From: Ischnura elegans
Lineage: Eukaryota; Arthropoda; Insecta; Odonata; Coenagrionidae
Length of the DNA: 64,000 nucleotides
Reading direction: 5' to 3'
NCBI RefSeq assembly: GCF_921293095.1
Contig: NC_060251.1
Coordinates: 91,374,566-91,438,565 of the forward strand
Shown here in pieces: positions 1-14,380 of the stretch. The notes below the pieces were generated by a model, which saw only the letters and a program-made list of their open reading frames with translations, did not search any database and was not told the origin of the DNA. Position 1 is the stretch's first letter, and each line of letters opens with the position of its first letter. The position numbers and the translations under genes are program-made.

Positions 1-2689
1 GCAAATGGTGTAGGGCTTGCAGATTAAGACTTGCAGAAAAGTGTGTTCGATCCACAATTAAAACCAAAAATAACGACAGTTAAAGTCCAACATTGAAGAA
101 ATTCATGATGCAACGGTAAGTAAATGAATTTTTGAGCAAAATACGGAAATTAAAGCGATTTCGTCCACTTACATCAATTTCTACATAATTTTTAAATTTA
201 AAATGAACCATTGTGATTGACAATCAACCCTTTATGGAGAATTAAAGTGTCTGGAAACAAATTCATCCCACTCACAGATTTCAACGCCCCGTCACCCCAA
301 AATACGTCGTTCAGGCAGGTTTTATCATCATGCCCCATTATTTCGATAGTGTTCTTTTTTTACCATCCACTAGTTCGTTTTCCTTGCTTCCGAATTTCTG
401 TAAATTATATATTTAAATGTCCCTTCGTTGCCTTAAACTTACGCTAATTTTTCGAACGTTTGCTCCATGGATATTTTATATTTATTTATATTTTTGAATT
501 TTACTAGCAACTCTCAGTACCATGAATACTGTATGGGATATAGAATTTTAGTTTTTAAAACCCGAGAAATTTTCCTTCCAACTATGTGGGATAGTTATCC
601 AATATTAAATAATAAAATCCAATATTAAATAATAAAAAATATCCAGGATTAAAGGAAGAACAAATAGACAACATTGGCAGAACACAGACTGCTTTAATAA
701 TAAACAGTACACAGTAGGTACAAGTAAAAACACCTTTTACGTTGGTCATTTCTATTTCGTCCTGTACACAAAAACACGTAATGCTCAAGGAGGCGTATAA
801 CCTTCAAAAATATTACCATTTGAAAATCCATCATAATACAAGGAATTTTAATGAAGTCTTCATTTTGAAGCATTTTAGGATTTAAAATATCCGCATAGCA
901 TCCGATTAAAGAATTAATTGAATTAGTTATTAATCATCTGCACCTTTTGATCGACAAATATTGTTCACATTAAAATATAGCGTGAAATGCTAGTCACAGC
1001 TTGTTCGAGAAAATAGACTTGCATCGAAAGTTTCACAGCGCGTGGATGGAAAACTAGGAATAAATGCTAGAAACTAGACTAGATGGGATAAGTCAATCGG
1101 AAAACCAGACCGGTCCATTCCAATGAGACCTTTTCGCAGTCGTTGCTCAAGAAACGCATTACTTTCACTTTCGCTACGGATCTTTTCCACCTGTTACTCA
1201 CCCGTTAGTTCATCATAAGTTGCTCTTACCTTTAAAATGGTTCAGCGCACATCCATTTGGAACATAACGAACGCTCTTCCATCCGCGTTATAGAGCTTCA
1301 TTTTTCATGATAATTACTCTCGATTCGCAAGAAATGCTCTTACGACTTCTACTTGTAATATTGGTCAATCGCGATTCGCCAAATTTTCCATTGAGATTAA
1401 CTATATTATTTATGTTTTATATTGCAATCGCTGTGTAGAGAAAAATTTTCTGGTCATTCCTTTCTCTCCATTACATTCCAAGATATTGCTAATTACAGGT
1501 TTCAAATACATCCTGAAATTTCACCAATAAAAAAGTAGTCAAATGGCAGCAGAAATCAACACACTTGTAATCATAATAGATTTACAATTTTATGAAAAAG
1601 TATTCTAATAAGAATAAAAAATGTTTTAAATAAAATAGTGCGGACAGAAAAATAAATAAGCATGTCAACTGATTCTATATTTGGAAATCAGTGTGAAAAT
1701 ATCGCTGCCCAACATTTGGTATCAACCGACAATTGCACAGAATATATTATGGCCAGAATCTAATAGTCCAGGTAACACTCGAAATTTGTTCAAAAATGAA
1801 GCAATTTATTTCATTTCTTCATGTGTCCATGTCTTTTCCAGATTTGTGGGGGGCATCTTGTGAACGATGGAATTTCCATTTCCATCATTCATTTTTAATA
1901 ACCTCGTGTCAAGGTTAATTTCACTCATTTGTGCATTCCCATGGTTATGCTGTGGATGATGCACATGGTAAACACCGCATCCGACGCTAAGGGTGCGTTC
2001 TGGAACGCTTGGCCACCTCTGTATGTCCACTGACGGTGATTCAAATGACTATTCAGTTTCATTTGTGCGGTGAAAGTGTGAGAATTCTTCAAGGCTTGTT
2101 TGTCGGAGCTTCAGCCGTGAATGGTGAAGGAAAATACGTCATAATGGCGCACACTGACCATCATTTCGGACTGTTCCACTCGACAGTGAAAGTTTGGGAT
2201 AATTCACTTCGTGGCTCCCATTACAATTTCGAGGTTTTACTTAAACCTCGCGTTTTCCCTACACTCACTTAACCTTGCTTCCACACTCCCACCTGCCAAC
2301 ACTTCTTTTTTTTCTCTCTCCGTATTTTCTCCAGCTAAATTCTCTTAAGTTAGAGCGAAGTGTATTGCATATAAAGGAGGCCCATTTCCATCCTATCGAA
2401 GGCAGATTTCTATTGCTACTTCGGTAGCATTTTAATCGGTTTTCAAAGACGTCTCTGTGGCGCGGTGATGAGTGCAATGCGATCCAATTTTTTCCATGTG
2501 TTTTGCAGTACAAAGTTTGTCATTGCGAGGAATAGCATTGAAAAGAAGTGAATTTGATAGATCACGTTATCATTTGTATAAATTTCTGTTAATACCCCTA
2601 ATTATAACTTATTTCCCCGGCAAACTCGGATCAATTTGTCCGTCAGCGACACTATTGGCGACTTTTTAAAACCCATTTAAAGTATTTGA
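1..2689. other. AT-rich stretch without a supported gene
   Basis: No frame here has codon structure, splice sites or recognisable protein similarity. The only clear structure is a perfect 20-bp unit repeated twice in tandem at 597-636 (unit ATCCAATATTAAATAATAAA). Confidence 0.6.
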
Positions 2690-3296
2690 AGGAGGCGATC
2701 GACAGCTAAGGTCATTTGCGCCATATGGGAAGGGTAGGTAAGGATGGAGAGAAACCCGGCGTTGGCATTAGCCTGCTCTTAACGGTAGGCGCCAAGGGGA
2801 CCGCGGCTTGATCCCATCCGACGGACGGAATGTTGTCCTTGAAATGTTCTCCACCCCAGTGGCGCAGCGAGGGGGGTTTTTTGGGGATAAACCCCCCCCC
2901 CCCCTAGAGCTCAGACAAATTTTTAAGTTTAATCCATTTCACTTAATTGGATTAATATTACTTATAGAATAGTGTAAATATTAATAAAATATCCGTCAGA
3001 TGACCGTAAAACTCACCATTTTGAAGCATTTATCTGAAAAATTTTCTAGGGGAGGGCCCCCGCACCTCCTTCTTACCCTGGCGGGTATTCCACACCCTCA
3101 GATACCCCGGTGTTTTGCGCCTGAAACCCCCCCTCGCCTTAATTCCTAGCTGCGCCCCTGCTCCACTCAACATTCAAGGAGGGATCAGGCAGTCTCTGAA
3201 AATTCTCAGCCACCGCTGGGATTTGAAGCCGAGGCTACAGTGTGGGAAGCCAGCACTCTATCCAACACACCAACCCGATCCCCGTAAACACATGTA
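2690..3296 (-). mobile_element. tRNA-derived SINE, split by a hAT MITE
   Basis: Read on the minus strand, the right end (3296 downwards) is tRNA-like. It has an A-box-like TTGGTGTGTTGGATAGAGTG around 3251-3276 and a B-box-like GGCTTCAAATCCC at 3218-3230. A body and a conserved central block follow, containing CCGTCCGTCGGAT and GGTTTCTCTCC. That block recurs near 14.75 kb and 16.7 kb. The body is interrupted at 2867-3160 by a MITE with its own target duplication; removing it restores continuity. RNA polymerase III transcription is expected for the family. No coding capacity. Confidence 0.65.
2867..3160. mobile_element. hAT-type MITE, copy 1 (CAGTGGCGCAGC family)
   Basis: Termini are CAGTGGCGCAGCGAGG and, inverted, CAGGGGCGCAGCTAGG. 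It is flanked by 8-bp direct repeats CTCCACCC (2859-2866) and CTCCACTC (3161-3168), 7 of 8 matching, as expected for hAT transposition. The interior is non-coding with G- and C-runs just inside the ends. It sits inside the SINE at 2690-3296. Confidence 0.85.
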
Positions 3297-3299
3297 AAT

Positions 3300-4480
3300 G
3301 TGCGGTGGGTGACAGCACATTTAGAGGCCGACTTGAGAATTCTCTTCTTTAATATTCGGGATCCTCTGCAAAAGCGTTGGCAAACAAAATCCCATACTTA
3401 TATTAAAGGACTTCTGAATTGCGGTTTAATTGGAGGGTTTTTCGAATCACACCCGCTCATGAATAAGATATTTCCCTTGTTTCCATCTATAAACCCTATG
3501 CTTTTCCTTCCCTTGCCTCGCTGATAGAGCATTCTTCTCTCCAAAAGGTTTTATGGAATACTTTTCACACTCATTATACGCTCTCTCCATCCATCCATTC
3601 GCTCCGTCTCCTTTGATTCTCATTTAGAAGTTGCGAGACCCTTATGATTCCCTAAAAACAATTTCGTGAAACGAATAGAGTTGGATAATTTAATGCCTAG
3701 AGTTGATGAGATTCCTTGGTGCGGGAAAGTAGAGTGTATTTATTTATAAATGTATTACAGCAAGAAGGAAGATACGTCCAACGCAGACTATGTCGATTTA
3801 AGCATGCAGCCCGCAGGTATGACAGGGCCGTCGACACCTTGCCTTCAGCATTACCATCACATTAAACGCGTATTTATTTTCATTTACGAGAGTGTTGGCA
3901 TCCCATTCATCTGAAGTGATGGCAATACAGCGCAGGTGGTGTCCATATAATCTCAGGATTCGCTTCAGTTAAAACGAAGGTTCAATCTGTCAGGGAGATT
4001 TGTTCCCACAGAAATATTTGTTCTGCCGTGCACCGGCAGATGAAATTGTTACAAATTCATGGCGCGCTTGAAAAATAAAACATATATTTACTATCATTAT
4101 TTTTCTCCAAAACCATAAGGAGTTCCTTATTATTAATTCAATTCGTATCAGGCTCAAAAATCGTCCAATTTATTAGTCAAAACCAGAATAAGAAGTTTAA
4201 AAATTAAAAACGCATTTTATTAAATAAAACAAGGTGACACAACAGGTCGACACATTTAATTATTAGTTTCCTCGGAGCCACACCCGGGTCGCCATTACTT
4301 ATTCCCTTATGTACACTTTTTGATTCATGTCAATGCTCTAACATTTTATCACCTCCATTGTGTCAGGAATCCAAGTTGACCAATGACGATGCATACCGTA
4401 GAGAGCTTATCTTAAACCAAAGCACCAACATAATCTAGGATATCATATTCTAGGATAATCTTCTCAAATCTTTACTCTAC
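3300..4480. other. no gene seen
   Basis: AT-rich non-coding sequence. The short frames lack splice sites or family similarity. Confidence 0.5.
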
Positions 4481-4485
4481 CTTAA

Positions 4486-4781
4486 CCCTTAATGACCCAA
4501 TGTTGCTTCTAAGCAACATATGTATACATTTTCAGCCCTTTTTGGGGAATATCAAAACTACACATTATTCTGTGGATTCAAACTTTATACTTCACGACCC
4601 CTTATTAAAAAAATATATATTATAAAAAAATATATTATTCTGTGGTGTATATTTTAATGAAGGAATATTTAGCATGATAAAAAACATGATAAACATGATT
4701 TGATGGAAAAATTTCAAGTTTTCAAAATGAAAAGTCTTTGAAATTTGATATCTCCCGGAAGTAGCTCTGGGTTAGAAAGGG
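4486..4781. mobile_element. piggyBac-type MITE with TTAA flanks
   Basis: The element is bounded by TTAA at 4482-4485 and 4782-4785. Terminal inverted repeats are CCCTTAATGACCC and CCCTTTCTAACCC (10 of 13 matching), the CCCTTT...ACCC type seen in piggyBac-related elements. Just inside the left end is a small hairpin, ATGTTGCTTCTAAGCAACAT. At 296 bp it is non-coding and would need a transposase in trans. Confidence 0.75.
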
Positions 4782-4789
4782 TTAAAAGG

Positions 4790-7700
4790 TTGTGAACTGT
4801 GAATAGATGAATTATAATTACATGCATTCGTTAAATTTCCAACTCCAATCATTGTATTTTCTGCTGCAAAGTACAACACATTTTAAGTCTTACAGTATAC
4901 CAATTATCATCACCACTTTATAGATACATCAACCAATCAATTTTCTACCTATGACCTGAGCACGACACAGCAATTTCTTGTTGCACACAATGGAATATGA
5001 GGAATTATTCAACATTCCTGAACGCGAATGGAAAATATTTGCAGGTATGATAGGCTTACCTTTCCTGTATAACACCTGAGCCAATCCAAGTTATTAAAAG
5101 CAATGAGAATGCCGGCATGCAGCGGAGCGCTATAATGCAAGACTTTCTCCGGAGAGGCTTTTTAACTTCACCGCGTTAAGTTCCAACATCTCCACAGACC
5201 ATCTATCCATTAGGCCAAGGAAAAGGTCAAATGCATCGTGTGAAATGCGAAGATATTTTTCACAATTTTCACAAACACATACAATGCGGGCAATTAACAG
5301 ACAAAGTGCTAAACACCAAAGGCCCAAATAACGATGCACATAATTGGGATATATAATGCACATAATTAGACTTTAGATATTTAAAAAACCGTTCGCATAT
5401 AATGAGCATATTTACTTCAAACTTGAGGAATAAATATTTATTGTTAATTTCTTCGAGTTTAGTGATGCAGATATAGGATATTTAGTAATGAAAGGCTATT
5501 ACTGTTTCTTATTTGGATTCACCATTTTAGCTGCCATATGTCCGAAAGCTTAATGCCAATCCCAAATAGCTAAGGAAGAAAACGGTAGTTGAATATTGAA
5601 TATGATGGCATTGAAGCTAAAATTTAACGATTGAAAAGGAAAAAAATTAAATATTCACGAATAATGAAGATGGCTTAGAATGTAAAAAAAAAAAACTATT
5701 GTTTCACGCATCTTATTTTAACTTCTTAAAAATGACGCAATATCGTTGAAACCGGTGGAATAAAATATGCCGTATGGAATAGCGCAAAGTTTTTTTTACT
5801 TCAAAACCTTTAAAAATCCACTAACCGTTGACGATTAAATTTATTTTGAATCATTAAGAGTAAAGGTCAAACAAACGTGTACGGCTACAAATAAACTGTT
5901 CTAACTTGTTACAAGAAAAGGTCAGTTATTTTACCGTGACTAAGTAGCACATACCATAGCTGTAAGGAAGATAATATTCCGTGCTGTTTTTCGACACTAT
6001 AGCTCCTTCTTCTACCACCAACAGAGTGGCAACTTTTCCGGAGAATATTAGGTCATATCAAAAGTCACTGCACGCGATTTATAGCCGTGAAAGTGTGGAT
6101 ATACGAGTACTTGAAATGAGGAGCAATAACGAAGAACGAGGAGAGAGGTGGGAAGAAACCATAGGCTTTCGTAGGAGTCATTAACCGCCTAGCGCCACTG
6201 AAGCTGCGAGTTGAGATCTTCGTTACACCATACCTCGAACTGACGAGGGAATAATACAGAACTATTATTCAACAGGCAGGATGGAGCTAAAATAAAGAAG
6301 TTCCATCGCCGTGCCAACTTTCTAGTTAAAAGTATTACCACTCACATGGCGTTGAACACTGTAATCATTTCACATGCGTATTCACTATGTTTTCCATCAA
6401 TGAATAATGGTCAAGTCCCGGCACATACATTACATTGTGCAATTCCAATCGAGTAGCAGGAATTTCTCTCTCTTTCAAAGAAATACTTCTTAAAATTTAA
6501 ATATCAAGCTACACCTTTCGAAATAAGGAAAATGAAGTAAGGTATTTGTGAAATAAATGATCAACGAACTTTCCACTCACAAAAGGAGAATTTATTTCAA
6601 AGCAATGTTCTTTACAATCAACATGAACAACCAATATCGTTTACGCTGCTTTGGAGGTATTAACTTAATACCTTAGGACTGGCAGACTATTTAAATATTT
6701 ATTTAGAGTGAGTGGTAAAATTTTGCGTGAAAATTTAGGCATGTGACTGGGAATGCAAAATTGTTGCTCATAAACTATTTGCATCTCAGTAAAATCGCAA
6801 TCAATCCAATTTCTTAACACGAATATTTAACCGTTGAATCTAAACTGTGTATACATAAAACGTACGAATGAAGTAATATGTGGCATGATGATCGCTATAA
6901 GTATTAATGTGCCTAATAACCATAGTGCCAGTATAACGATTCATAATTTTTCAACGCATGAGGAACTTACTTTCTATGTTTATGACCGCAGAGGTACAAG
7001 AATGCATTGGCTATTCTCGCCTGCCCTCTCGGTATATATCCTTTCTTCCTTTCTTTGCGGTGATGCTTTCCCCTTAATCAGAACTATTCCCTTCCATTTC
7101 TTTGATCCTATTTCCGATGCACGAGGATACTTCGTCACACGCTGTTTTCTCTCGTCCACGCACTCGGACGACCACATGGTATGATATTTCATTTGCCTAC
7201 CCCAGTTCCAATTTCCCTCTCCTTCGCCCAGTTAATCCCACTTTCACTTGCTCCAATCTACTGCCTGGGATAATCTCACCCTCAGCCCCAAAGCGGATCT
7301 GTTGACGACGATGCGATTTTATTTTCAAGGCATGAAGGTCATGGACCAACTTTTGTGGCCATACGGCGAAAATCGATTTTCAGTCAGACGATTCCACAAA
7401 ATAGTTGAGACCAACGTCAAACCATTCAAAAGAGATGGAATGGATTCATTTAAATGTGAAATATACTTTAAAGGCCTCAAAAAAAGAAATTTGACCATAA
7501 ATAAAGATATAATAACATAGAAATCCACTGCATATTATTAACTGCATAAGAGATGCAAACCAAATATCACGGAAAACAAAGTGCTTCCGAATTCGAAAGA
7601 AAGGATAGAAAAGATATATTCTTTTCCTGATTGTTTTACGAAATTGTATGTCTCCCAAAAAATATTAAGGACCTCAATAATTACCAGACGCAGCAAATTA

Positions 7701-7835
7701 TTAAATTGTGGCACCTGCCATTGTCTTTCCTTTTTTGCTTCATCATGAAGGAGTTCCATCATGTTTCGCCTGACACGATTGAATACCAGACGCCTTAAAG
7801 AAAAGGGTTGTGAAGTGTCTCATCTGGAGTTCAGC
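4790..7835. other. no gene seen
   Basis: Frames of up to 116 codons (6834-7184) have no recognisable domain and overlap similar-length frames on the other strand. I see no supported gene or repeat boundary. Confidence 0.5.
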
Positions 7836-7839
7836 GCTT

Positions 7840-8115
7840 TATGATGCGGAAACATAGACGCATAGGAGGACGAAGATTCACTGGACGTCTTCTACTCTAG
7901 TCTCTAGTAGATTTGGGAATGGAGAGGGAGAAGTGGACGGAGAGGAGGAGGAACGAGGAAATGCTGGACATGGTGGGTGAGGAGAGGCAACTTATAAATG
8001 AGATACGGACGAGTAAGAGGAGCGATAACTGAGCGAGGGGTTAGTTGAAAAGGGTATGTTGTCTTTTACGGAAGAATGCTGGGTAAGCGAGGTAGGGAAG
8101 GAATATAATACGATT
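7840..8115 (+). mobile_element. LINE ORF2 C-terminal tail (5'-truncated)
   Basis: The frame 7928-8032 reads EKWTERRRNEEMLDMVGEER, then a QLINEIR stretch and a stop. This is the region after the reverse transcriptase in insect LINEs (usual form KWTERRSNEEVL..VGEKRSL). Sequence beyond the stop (GAATGCTGGGTAAGCGAGG, near 8075-8095) matches the downstream part of the same tail near 28967, so the frame has decayed. Only the 3' end survives, as usual for truncated insertions. Confidence 0.65.
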
Positions 8116-8119
8116 TGTT

Positions 8120-11075
8120 ACGACTATAATTTTTATGACACTTGTTACTTTATGAGTGCATTATATGACCCAACCGTCCAGTTTTTTCCACATTATTAAT
8201 CTATTGCGCAGCATTTTCTCTATAATTTTCCGCCACAAGTCTCCATCGAACCATCAATGTGTTCACGCACTTTGTTCTAATCAATCTCTAAGTGGAAAAT
8301 TCTTTCGTTTGTAAAGGGACAGACTTGATCTACTTTAATTCCGATGAGGAAAATATGTCAGCATAGAAGAAAAAACTGGCCGCGTTCATCTAGACGACTT
8401 TAATTACTCGGGAAGAACTCATAGAAGTTATTTCCACTCTACCGCATTCCAAGAAAAAAGGAATTTAGAAAGAGTACATTGTACGAGCAACTTTTTTTTA
8501 AACCTGCGTCCCGGCGCGACAGTTTTGATCGCTTCAGTTGTTTCAACATTATAGAGTCGTCGCGTGGACCCATGGAAACAAGACTCACACTCAAGTGAAC
8601 ATGTGCGACAAGGCTTCATTTACCCACCTCCACTATCCCCCGCCCAGCCATTGCACTTTCTATGCGTTACGTTGCATCACCATAGAAACGCAAACCTCCC
8701 CACCGCAATGAGGTTAAGAACCTCCCTTTCTCCTCAACCTACATGTTGAGAGTTTTTATCATCAAATGAACTCAGCTATGTATTTATATTTTTTATTCTT
8801 GCGAGCTCTCTATCGAGAAATTCGCCTTTTTTCAAAGAGGGCGTTTAGAGCGATGCTCCAGCACATACATAATTGCAAGGGAAGAGTAAAGAAAGATTAC
8901 GCTCAAGGGGAGAAAAAAAATTGACGTTTCCATCACGATGGACTGAGTTAGCGCCCAGACAACTGTGCAGAATTTCCATATAAATTCTAACCCCACACAT
9001 GTATCAATTTTTGATTTTAAACAATTGAGTATGTGAATCAATGAAGAATAACAACAGCTTTGATTGATGTCAATCTCGCTGTCAATAAAAGAATGATTGT
9101 AGTTTCGTAGAGAACCCCACGAAAGTAAATCCAAAATAAATACTTTGAACACCTTACATCTTCCCTTCCAAACAGCAAAGGCGGCATTGGAAATTCAAAA
9201 CACACATGAAAAATTATATTTAAAAAACAATAATCATCAGAAGCAAACGCCAGAAAAGCTTTTGAAAAAATCGCATTTATGGAATGACATTGGGCAGACA
9301 ATCTGAAATTATTAATAGCCGATATAATATTTTCGTACGAAGAAATCTTTGGGAAAGGCATAAGAAAATACGCGAAAAAAGTTATTCCATCACAATGATT
9401 GCCATAACACAAAATTATTAAATGTATAACCTAAAATATATTCTACATGGACGGTTGGAAAGGAATATCACTTTTCTGAGCAAAGTAGCGCTACGTAGAA
9501 ATAATTGCCGCTGTAAGTTCTAAGGTGTCATCCAAGTCATGCCAGGAACTACACTTTCTTACAGAGCGAATAATAAATCTAATCTTTCATGCAAATAATA
9601 TTGCTAGCATTTTTGTTAGCCAGCGATTTCTCACTGATGATTGTACATTATTTTTCATGAAAACATGTTAAGTGAATGTTAAAATAAAAAAGTAAGTGGA
9701 ATGACTTCCCATAGACTCGCTAAATTTATGAGTCAAGAAGAATCATCCAAAATCATTAAAGAGTAAGACTCGTTTTGATAAAGCAGACCTATTTTCGGTA
9801 GCACAGACATATTTTATCCGTGTAATTATACGGAAAATGGAAATAGAAGAATTAAAATCAGATTAGATAAATTATCAATTTTGCTAAAAACCGACCAATT
9901 ATAATTATCGGTAGAACAGAGATGTATCACTTCATGTCAATCTGAGAAGGAGATGGACTAGATAAATTTACGAATAGAATCAAAATTGAATAGAAGAGGA
10001 ACTAAAATAAGAATGGATGAACACACAATCTAAACAGACCTATTGACCGTAGAACAGAGATGGTGTATCCGAGTCGATCCGCGAAGAAAATGAGTTCACT
10101 AGAAAATTTTGGCTTCAAATGTGATGTCGTCTACAAGTGAGAGTGTTTATGAGCTCACCTTGAAAATTCTACTTTTATTGGTACCATTTTTTTAATAATT
10201 CCTATCCTCGATTACTTTCTCCGCATCTCGGCTATTAATTTAATAGAGAGTCCTGGAGCGCCACGAAGAGACGATGAAAATCGTCCCGAAGAAAAAAAAA
10301 AGAACACTTAACACTTCAGGGAAAGTTGGAAAATGACGTGAAAGTGATAAGTCGCGATCATTCGAAGAGGTGAAAATACGAACAAATGGCCGATCAGCAC
10401 GTGAGGGAGGTGGTAAACACATCATGCATAAAATGTACCCCCAAAAGTTCCTATCAAAATTAGTATAGCTTAACACACAATTACAGTTAGAGAGAGTGGG
10501 TAAAGGAAATTTTAGTTTCATCTAATGGCATGTACGACTTTTTTGTCTTTTATTACAAAATGTTTTTGATTACCCAATTTTCATATCAAAAACACCCCCT
10601 TACAAACAGAGGTCCTCTAACATTACCATACTTTTATTTTATGACATGGCATTTCCTTCTTCACTTTCTCTTTATATTTATGGATGCAATGGTTTCACGT
10701 AAGATCCCGGTAATAGTGAAATTTGAGAAAATATTCCATCAATGTATAAAAATTGATATTAAATTAACTTTCAGCATTTAATTACCAACGATTGAGATGG
10801 AAAACATGGTCTACCAATGAATCAATTGGAAAAAAGGATTGATTTCCTTTCTAATTAGTCATTAAGATAAAAGAATTTCAAGGTGATGGAATCCTTTTAA
10901 CGGCATATTTTCTCATCCGCCTACTTCTAGATAGAATAGAATCATAAAAGGCATTTCAGTGGAAATAAAATCTCCGAAATCGAGTGAATATCCACACAAC
11001 AGCCTGAAAGTGATGGGTAATGCCCAGTGCACACATAGTATACCTCTGAATCATTCTCCAGATGTAATACGTGGC
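8120..11075. other. no gene seen
   Basis: AT-rich sequence. The longest frame (9038-9412, minus, 124 codons) has no recognisable motif and is probably chance. Confidence 0.5.
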
Positions 11076-11079
11076 ACTC

Positions 11080-11755
11080 GGCATTCCCATCGAGACCAAA
11101 ACTTGTTTTCTAAACAGGCTTATCAAACTTAAACAGACAAAAGATTTTCTAATCAAAACATCACACCCTCTTGCATACAATCTTGAAAAAACGCAACCAT
11201 ACGGTATGCTCACCGAAATCGTACAAAGCCAAACATGTTTTAAACACCAAGGTTAAACGTATTCTCAAAATAATCACAACTGAGGTATATGCTGAAATTC
11301 AATAGAATCTCCTTGATTGCTAGCACAAAGGAGAAATTAAAATAATGATGACAGCTTAGTTTCCATTTGAATGTTTTTCAGGGTTGATTCCATTCATCAC
11401 ATGCAATTCGCGATATTCAATTTGAACCCGGAATTCTCATCGAGACCAAAAATCGTTTTCTAAACAGGCTTATCGAACTTAAACAGACTGAAATTTTTCA
11501 AAATAAAACTTTGCATCCTCATTCATGCAATAATCTCGAAAAAAAAATAAATAAATGGTATGCTCCCCAAAATCAAACAAAACCAGACGTATTTTGAACT
11601 TAAAGGTTTGACGAATTCTCAACAAAATCACAATAAGAGGGATGTGCTGAAATTCAAAGGAATCTCCTTGATTTCTGGCGCACTAATGAAATTAAAAACA
11701 GGGATGTTTAATGCTTCTTGCTTAGTTTCCATTTAAATACTTTCGAGGGAAATGG
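11080..11755. repeat. diverged tandem duplication, 350-bp period
   Basis: The segment starting CATCGAGACCAAAA at 11088 recurs at 11438, exactly 350 bp on. The copies stay collinear through markers such as TTTTCTAAACAGGCTTATC, GGTATGCTC, TGCTGAAATTCAA and CTTAGTTTCCATTT, with many substitutions and small indels. Neither copy codes. It is an old local duplication or two units of a longer-period satellite. Confidence 0.85.
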
Positions 11756-11759
11756 ATTC

Positions 11760-14195
11760 CTCCTTGTTAGGAAATATTTTACTTTCAATCAACTTGCGTA
11801 TTGATAATATTCCCATCGGCTGCAGAAGAGGAATTAGTCGACAAATATTAGATGGTTATTTTTCATTGGCTTAAAAACAATTTCTCGTTATTGCACTTAG
11901 GTCTTGAGGTGTCATTTACTCTTTCATGATTACATAAAAATTGCAAAAAGCTCGAATCAGAATAACTATAAAGTACCTCATTTTTATGAAAGTAAGAATT
12001 AATGAAACTTTTTGACGGTATTTAATAATAAGTTTTTCGGTCAACATGCAGTATCAAGCCACTTACATGGTTACAATTTCATTTCCTTTAGAGGTGGCAT
12101 GATACATGATCGCAAATCATGGAATAGAGGCAGGTGCAGAAACATAAAGATACCTTGAAATCAAATATCCGAACTTCACATCTTCTTTTAAGCTCGCATT
12201 GCGAGCCCACCCTTGGCTACCAAGGATGTCTTTCCCTTGGCTTAAATTCCACGGGTCTAAATTAAGCCATAGAAACTAAGCACGTGCTTGCAAAGCAGCT
12301 ACATCGAATACTTTTAGGGTATAATTACAAATGACCATCTTCACAACACTTCGTATCCTTATGAGCTGAAAAATGTTTTTTTCCAAAACAGGCCGATAAC
12401 CAATGAACTTGACACACTTTAACCTTCTTAAAGGCCTTTGAGAAATTGGAGCGGATCTCCGGAGAAAACGTAACTTACTTCGGAATGAAACGAAATGGAC
12501 CAATAGCAAGAAAATTCTCAATATTTACGGCTAAATTTGGAATATCCTGACTTTCTATCGCATACCAGTTATTATAAGCGTTATGGCTCGAGCTTAAGAT
12601 AGTCGGGATATCGTTTTACAAGAGACGAATGCAGCTGTTTTAATGTATTACGATTAGCTGAGAAAAATCAGGCTACCGTGGTTAAATCAGAGTACTTTAA
12701 TCCTTAAACTGTTATTCAGTTTAAATCATGATCAACTTCAATGAACAGATGCACTACTGAATACATCAAAATTACCACAAGAAGACATCAAAATTACCTT
12801 AAAAGGAAACATCTGTGACCTAGTGGACACTGTCAAAATAATACGACTATGTTGCAGTTTATGACCACTTCATTATAATTACTTTTAGAACGTTGGGGAT
12901 TAGTTTTTGCGGTTTAATCATTAAAGTTGTTTCGTTGTAATTAACCCTGAGGAGGATCCAATAATGGAGCAAAACGTTGATAGTAAACGTTGAAGAATTA
13001 TCACCTAAGTGGTAAACCCTCAATAACTCATTTCCATCAATTATAAATAATTCAGGCGATAATAAACATTGAGGAGGCCGCATGTTTTGCAACCCGTTGG
13101 TTGCTATGATATTAACATCGTATAGGAACCCATCAGAGCGCACCGCCATATGACAAATACTTCGTACTTCAAAATCTCAATCTTCCAAGTCGATCACGCC
13201 TATGCAGCTATACTGATGTCAATATAAAGTATAACACTAGGAACATAATACATGCATGTAGCATCATTTAAATTAATGGTTAATAGAGGGAATAAATGTA
13301 TAGAGCCAAATCCGTCCAGGTCATGTTACTTCATATCTTCCGGTCTCGCGTAAAACATGGTAATACACGTTTCGACATGCTACCCGAGAAAGTTGAAGGT
13401 CTGGTGAAAATAACTCTTGACTAGAAAGCCTAGCATTGTCTGAAGTCATTTTGTAGGAGGTGACTAAAGAACAAGCAATGACAACAGCTAAACAGCGTAG
13501 ATTGGTATCTGAAGTATATAGATCAAAGATAAAAGCAGTTTACCGCACCTCATTCAGGCTTGAAAAACTCAGTTACCGTCAAAAATGATAAACATATGCT
13601 AAAGAGGACGTCTAATGATATGTCTGAATATGTGCTTCTCATCCGAAAAATTACCGATGTGAATTTCACTATCTATCTACGGGCAATGAACACCTTGAGG
13701 GAAGTTAAACTCACGCAAATATCCCTATTGACATGGTAGTGAGTGTGGCTTCATCCGGTTCCTTCGATTTTGCCTGCTTTCTATAAAAAGTCAGCCAACC
13801 ATACCTCATAAAAGAGGCAATTTTCACAGAAATTAAGTCCAATTTAGATATATCTTCAGATTATAAATTTCAAAGTTCCAAAGAGGAAAGCGGAAATAAT
13901 TGAAAATGACTAGCACCAGCAACTTTGGAAAGATCAGAAAGGAACCTCTCGTAGCACAAAGAAAACTTTTAGGAATAAATAATAAAACTACTGCGAATCA
14001 GGGATTTTCATCCCTATGCCTATAAAATCATCATTTGCGAGGCTGGCCCCCCAACCCTGAATGTGTGATATTCTCACGTTTGTGACTAAATTCGAGGTTA
14101 GCTGTACCTTCACCTATCCGAACCATTCTTCGGGACGAATCAGTGAGAGAATGAGTGAGGTGCAGAATATGATTTTTGAGGCAACCATATTCTCT
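11760..14195. other. no gene seen
   Basis: AT-rich, non-coding. No domains, tRNA folds or bounded repeats recognised. Confidence 0.5.
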
Positions 14196-14199
14196 GCAA

Positions 14200-14380
14200 T
14201 GGCGGACTCAAGATACAATATCTACTCATCACTAATCATCATCACTGGTAAACAATCCAAAGATTGGTTTGATGCAGCTCTCCACTCAATTCTCTTATCA
14301 GCTAATCTTTTCGCACATATGTATTTCTTCTCTTTCAAATCCTTCTTTACCAGTACCATATATTTTTTCGATTACCACTG
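14200..14380 (-). mobile_element. LINE extreme 3' tail
   Basis: The minus strand gives a short frame containing RLADKRIEWRAASNQSLDCL and a stop near 14228. The same block, opposite to the plus strand, lies near 21120-21250 and 21815-21900. Together these define the end of one LINE family's ORF2 and its downstream tail. Truncated and without reverse transcriptase. Confidence 0.55.

Noticed and set aside
6834-7184. 116-codon plus-strand frame
   Set aside because: Composition matches the non-coding surroundings, a similar frame overlaps on the other strand, and there is no known motif.
9038-9412. 124-codon minus-strand frame
   Set aside because: AT-rich, no domain, no splice context. Frames of this length are expected by chance in a window this long.
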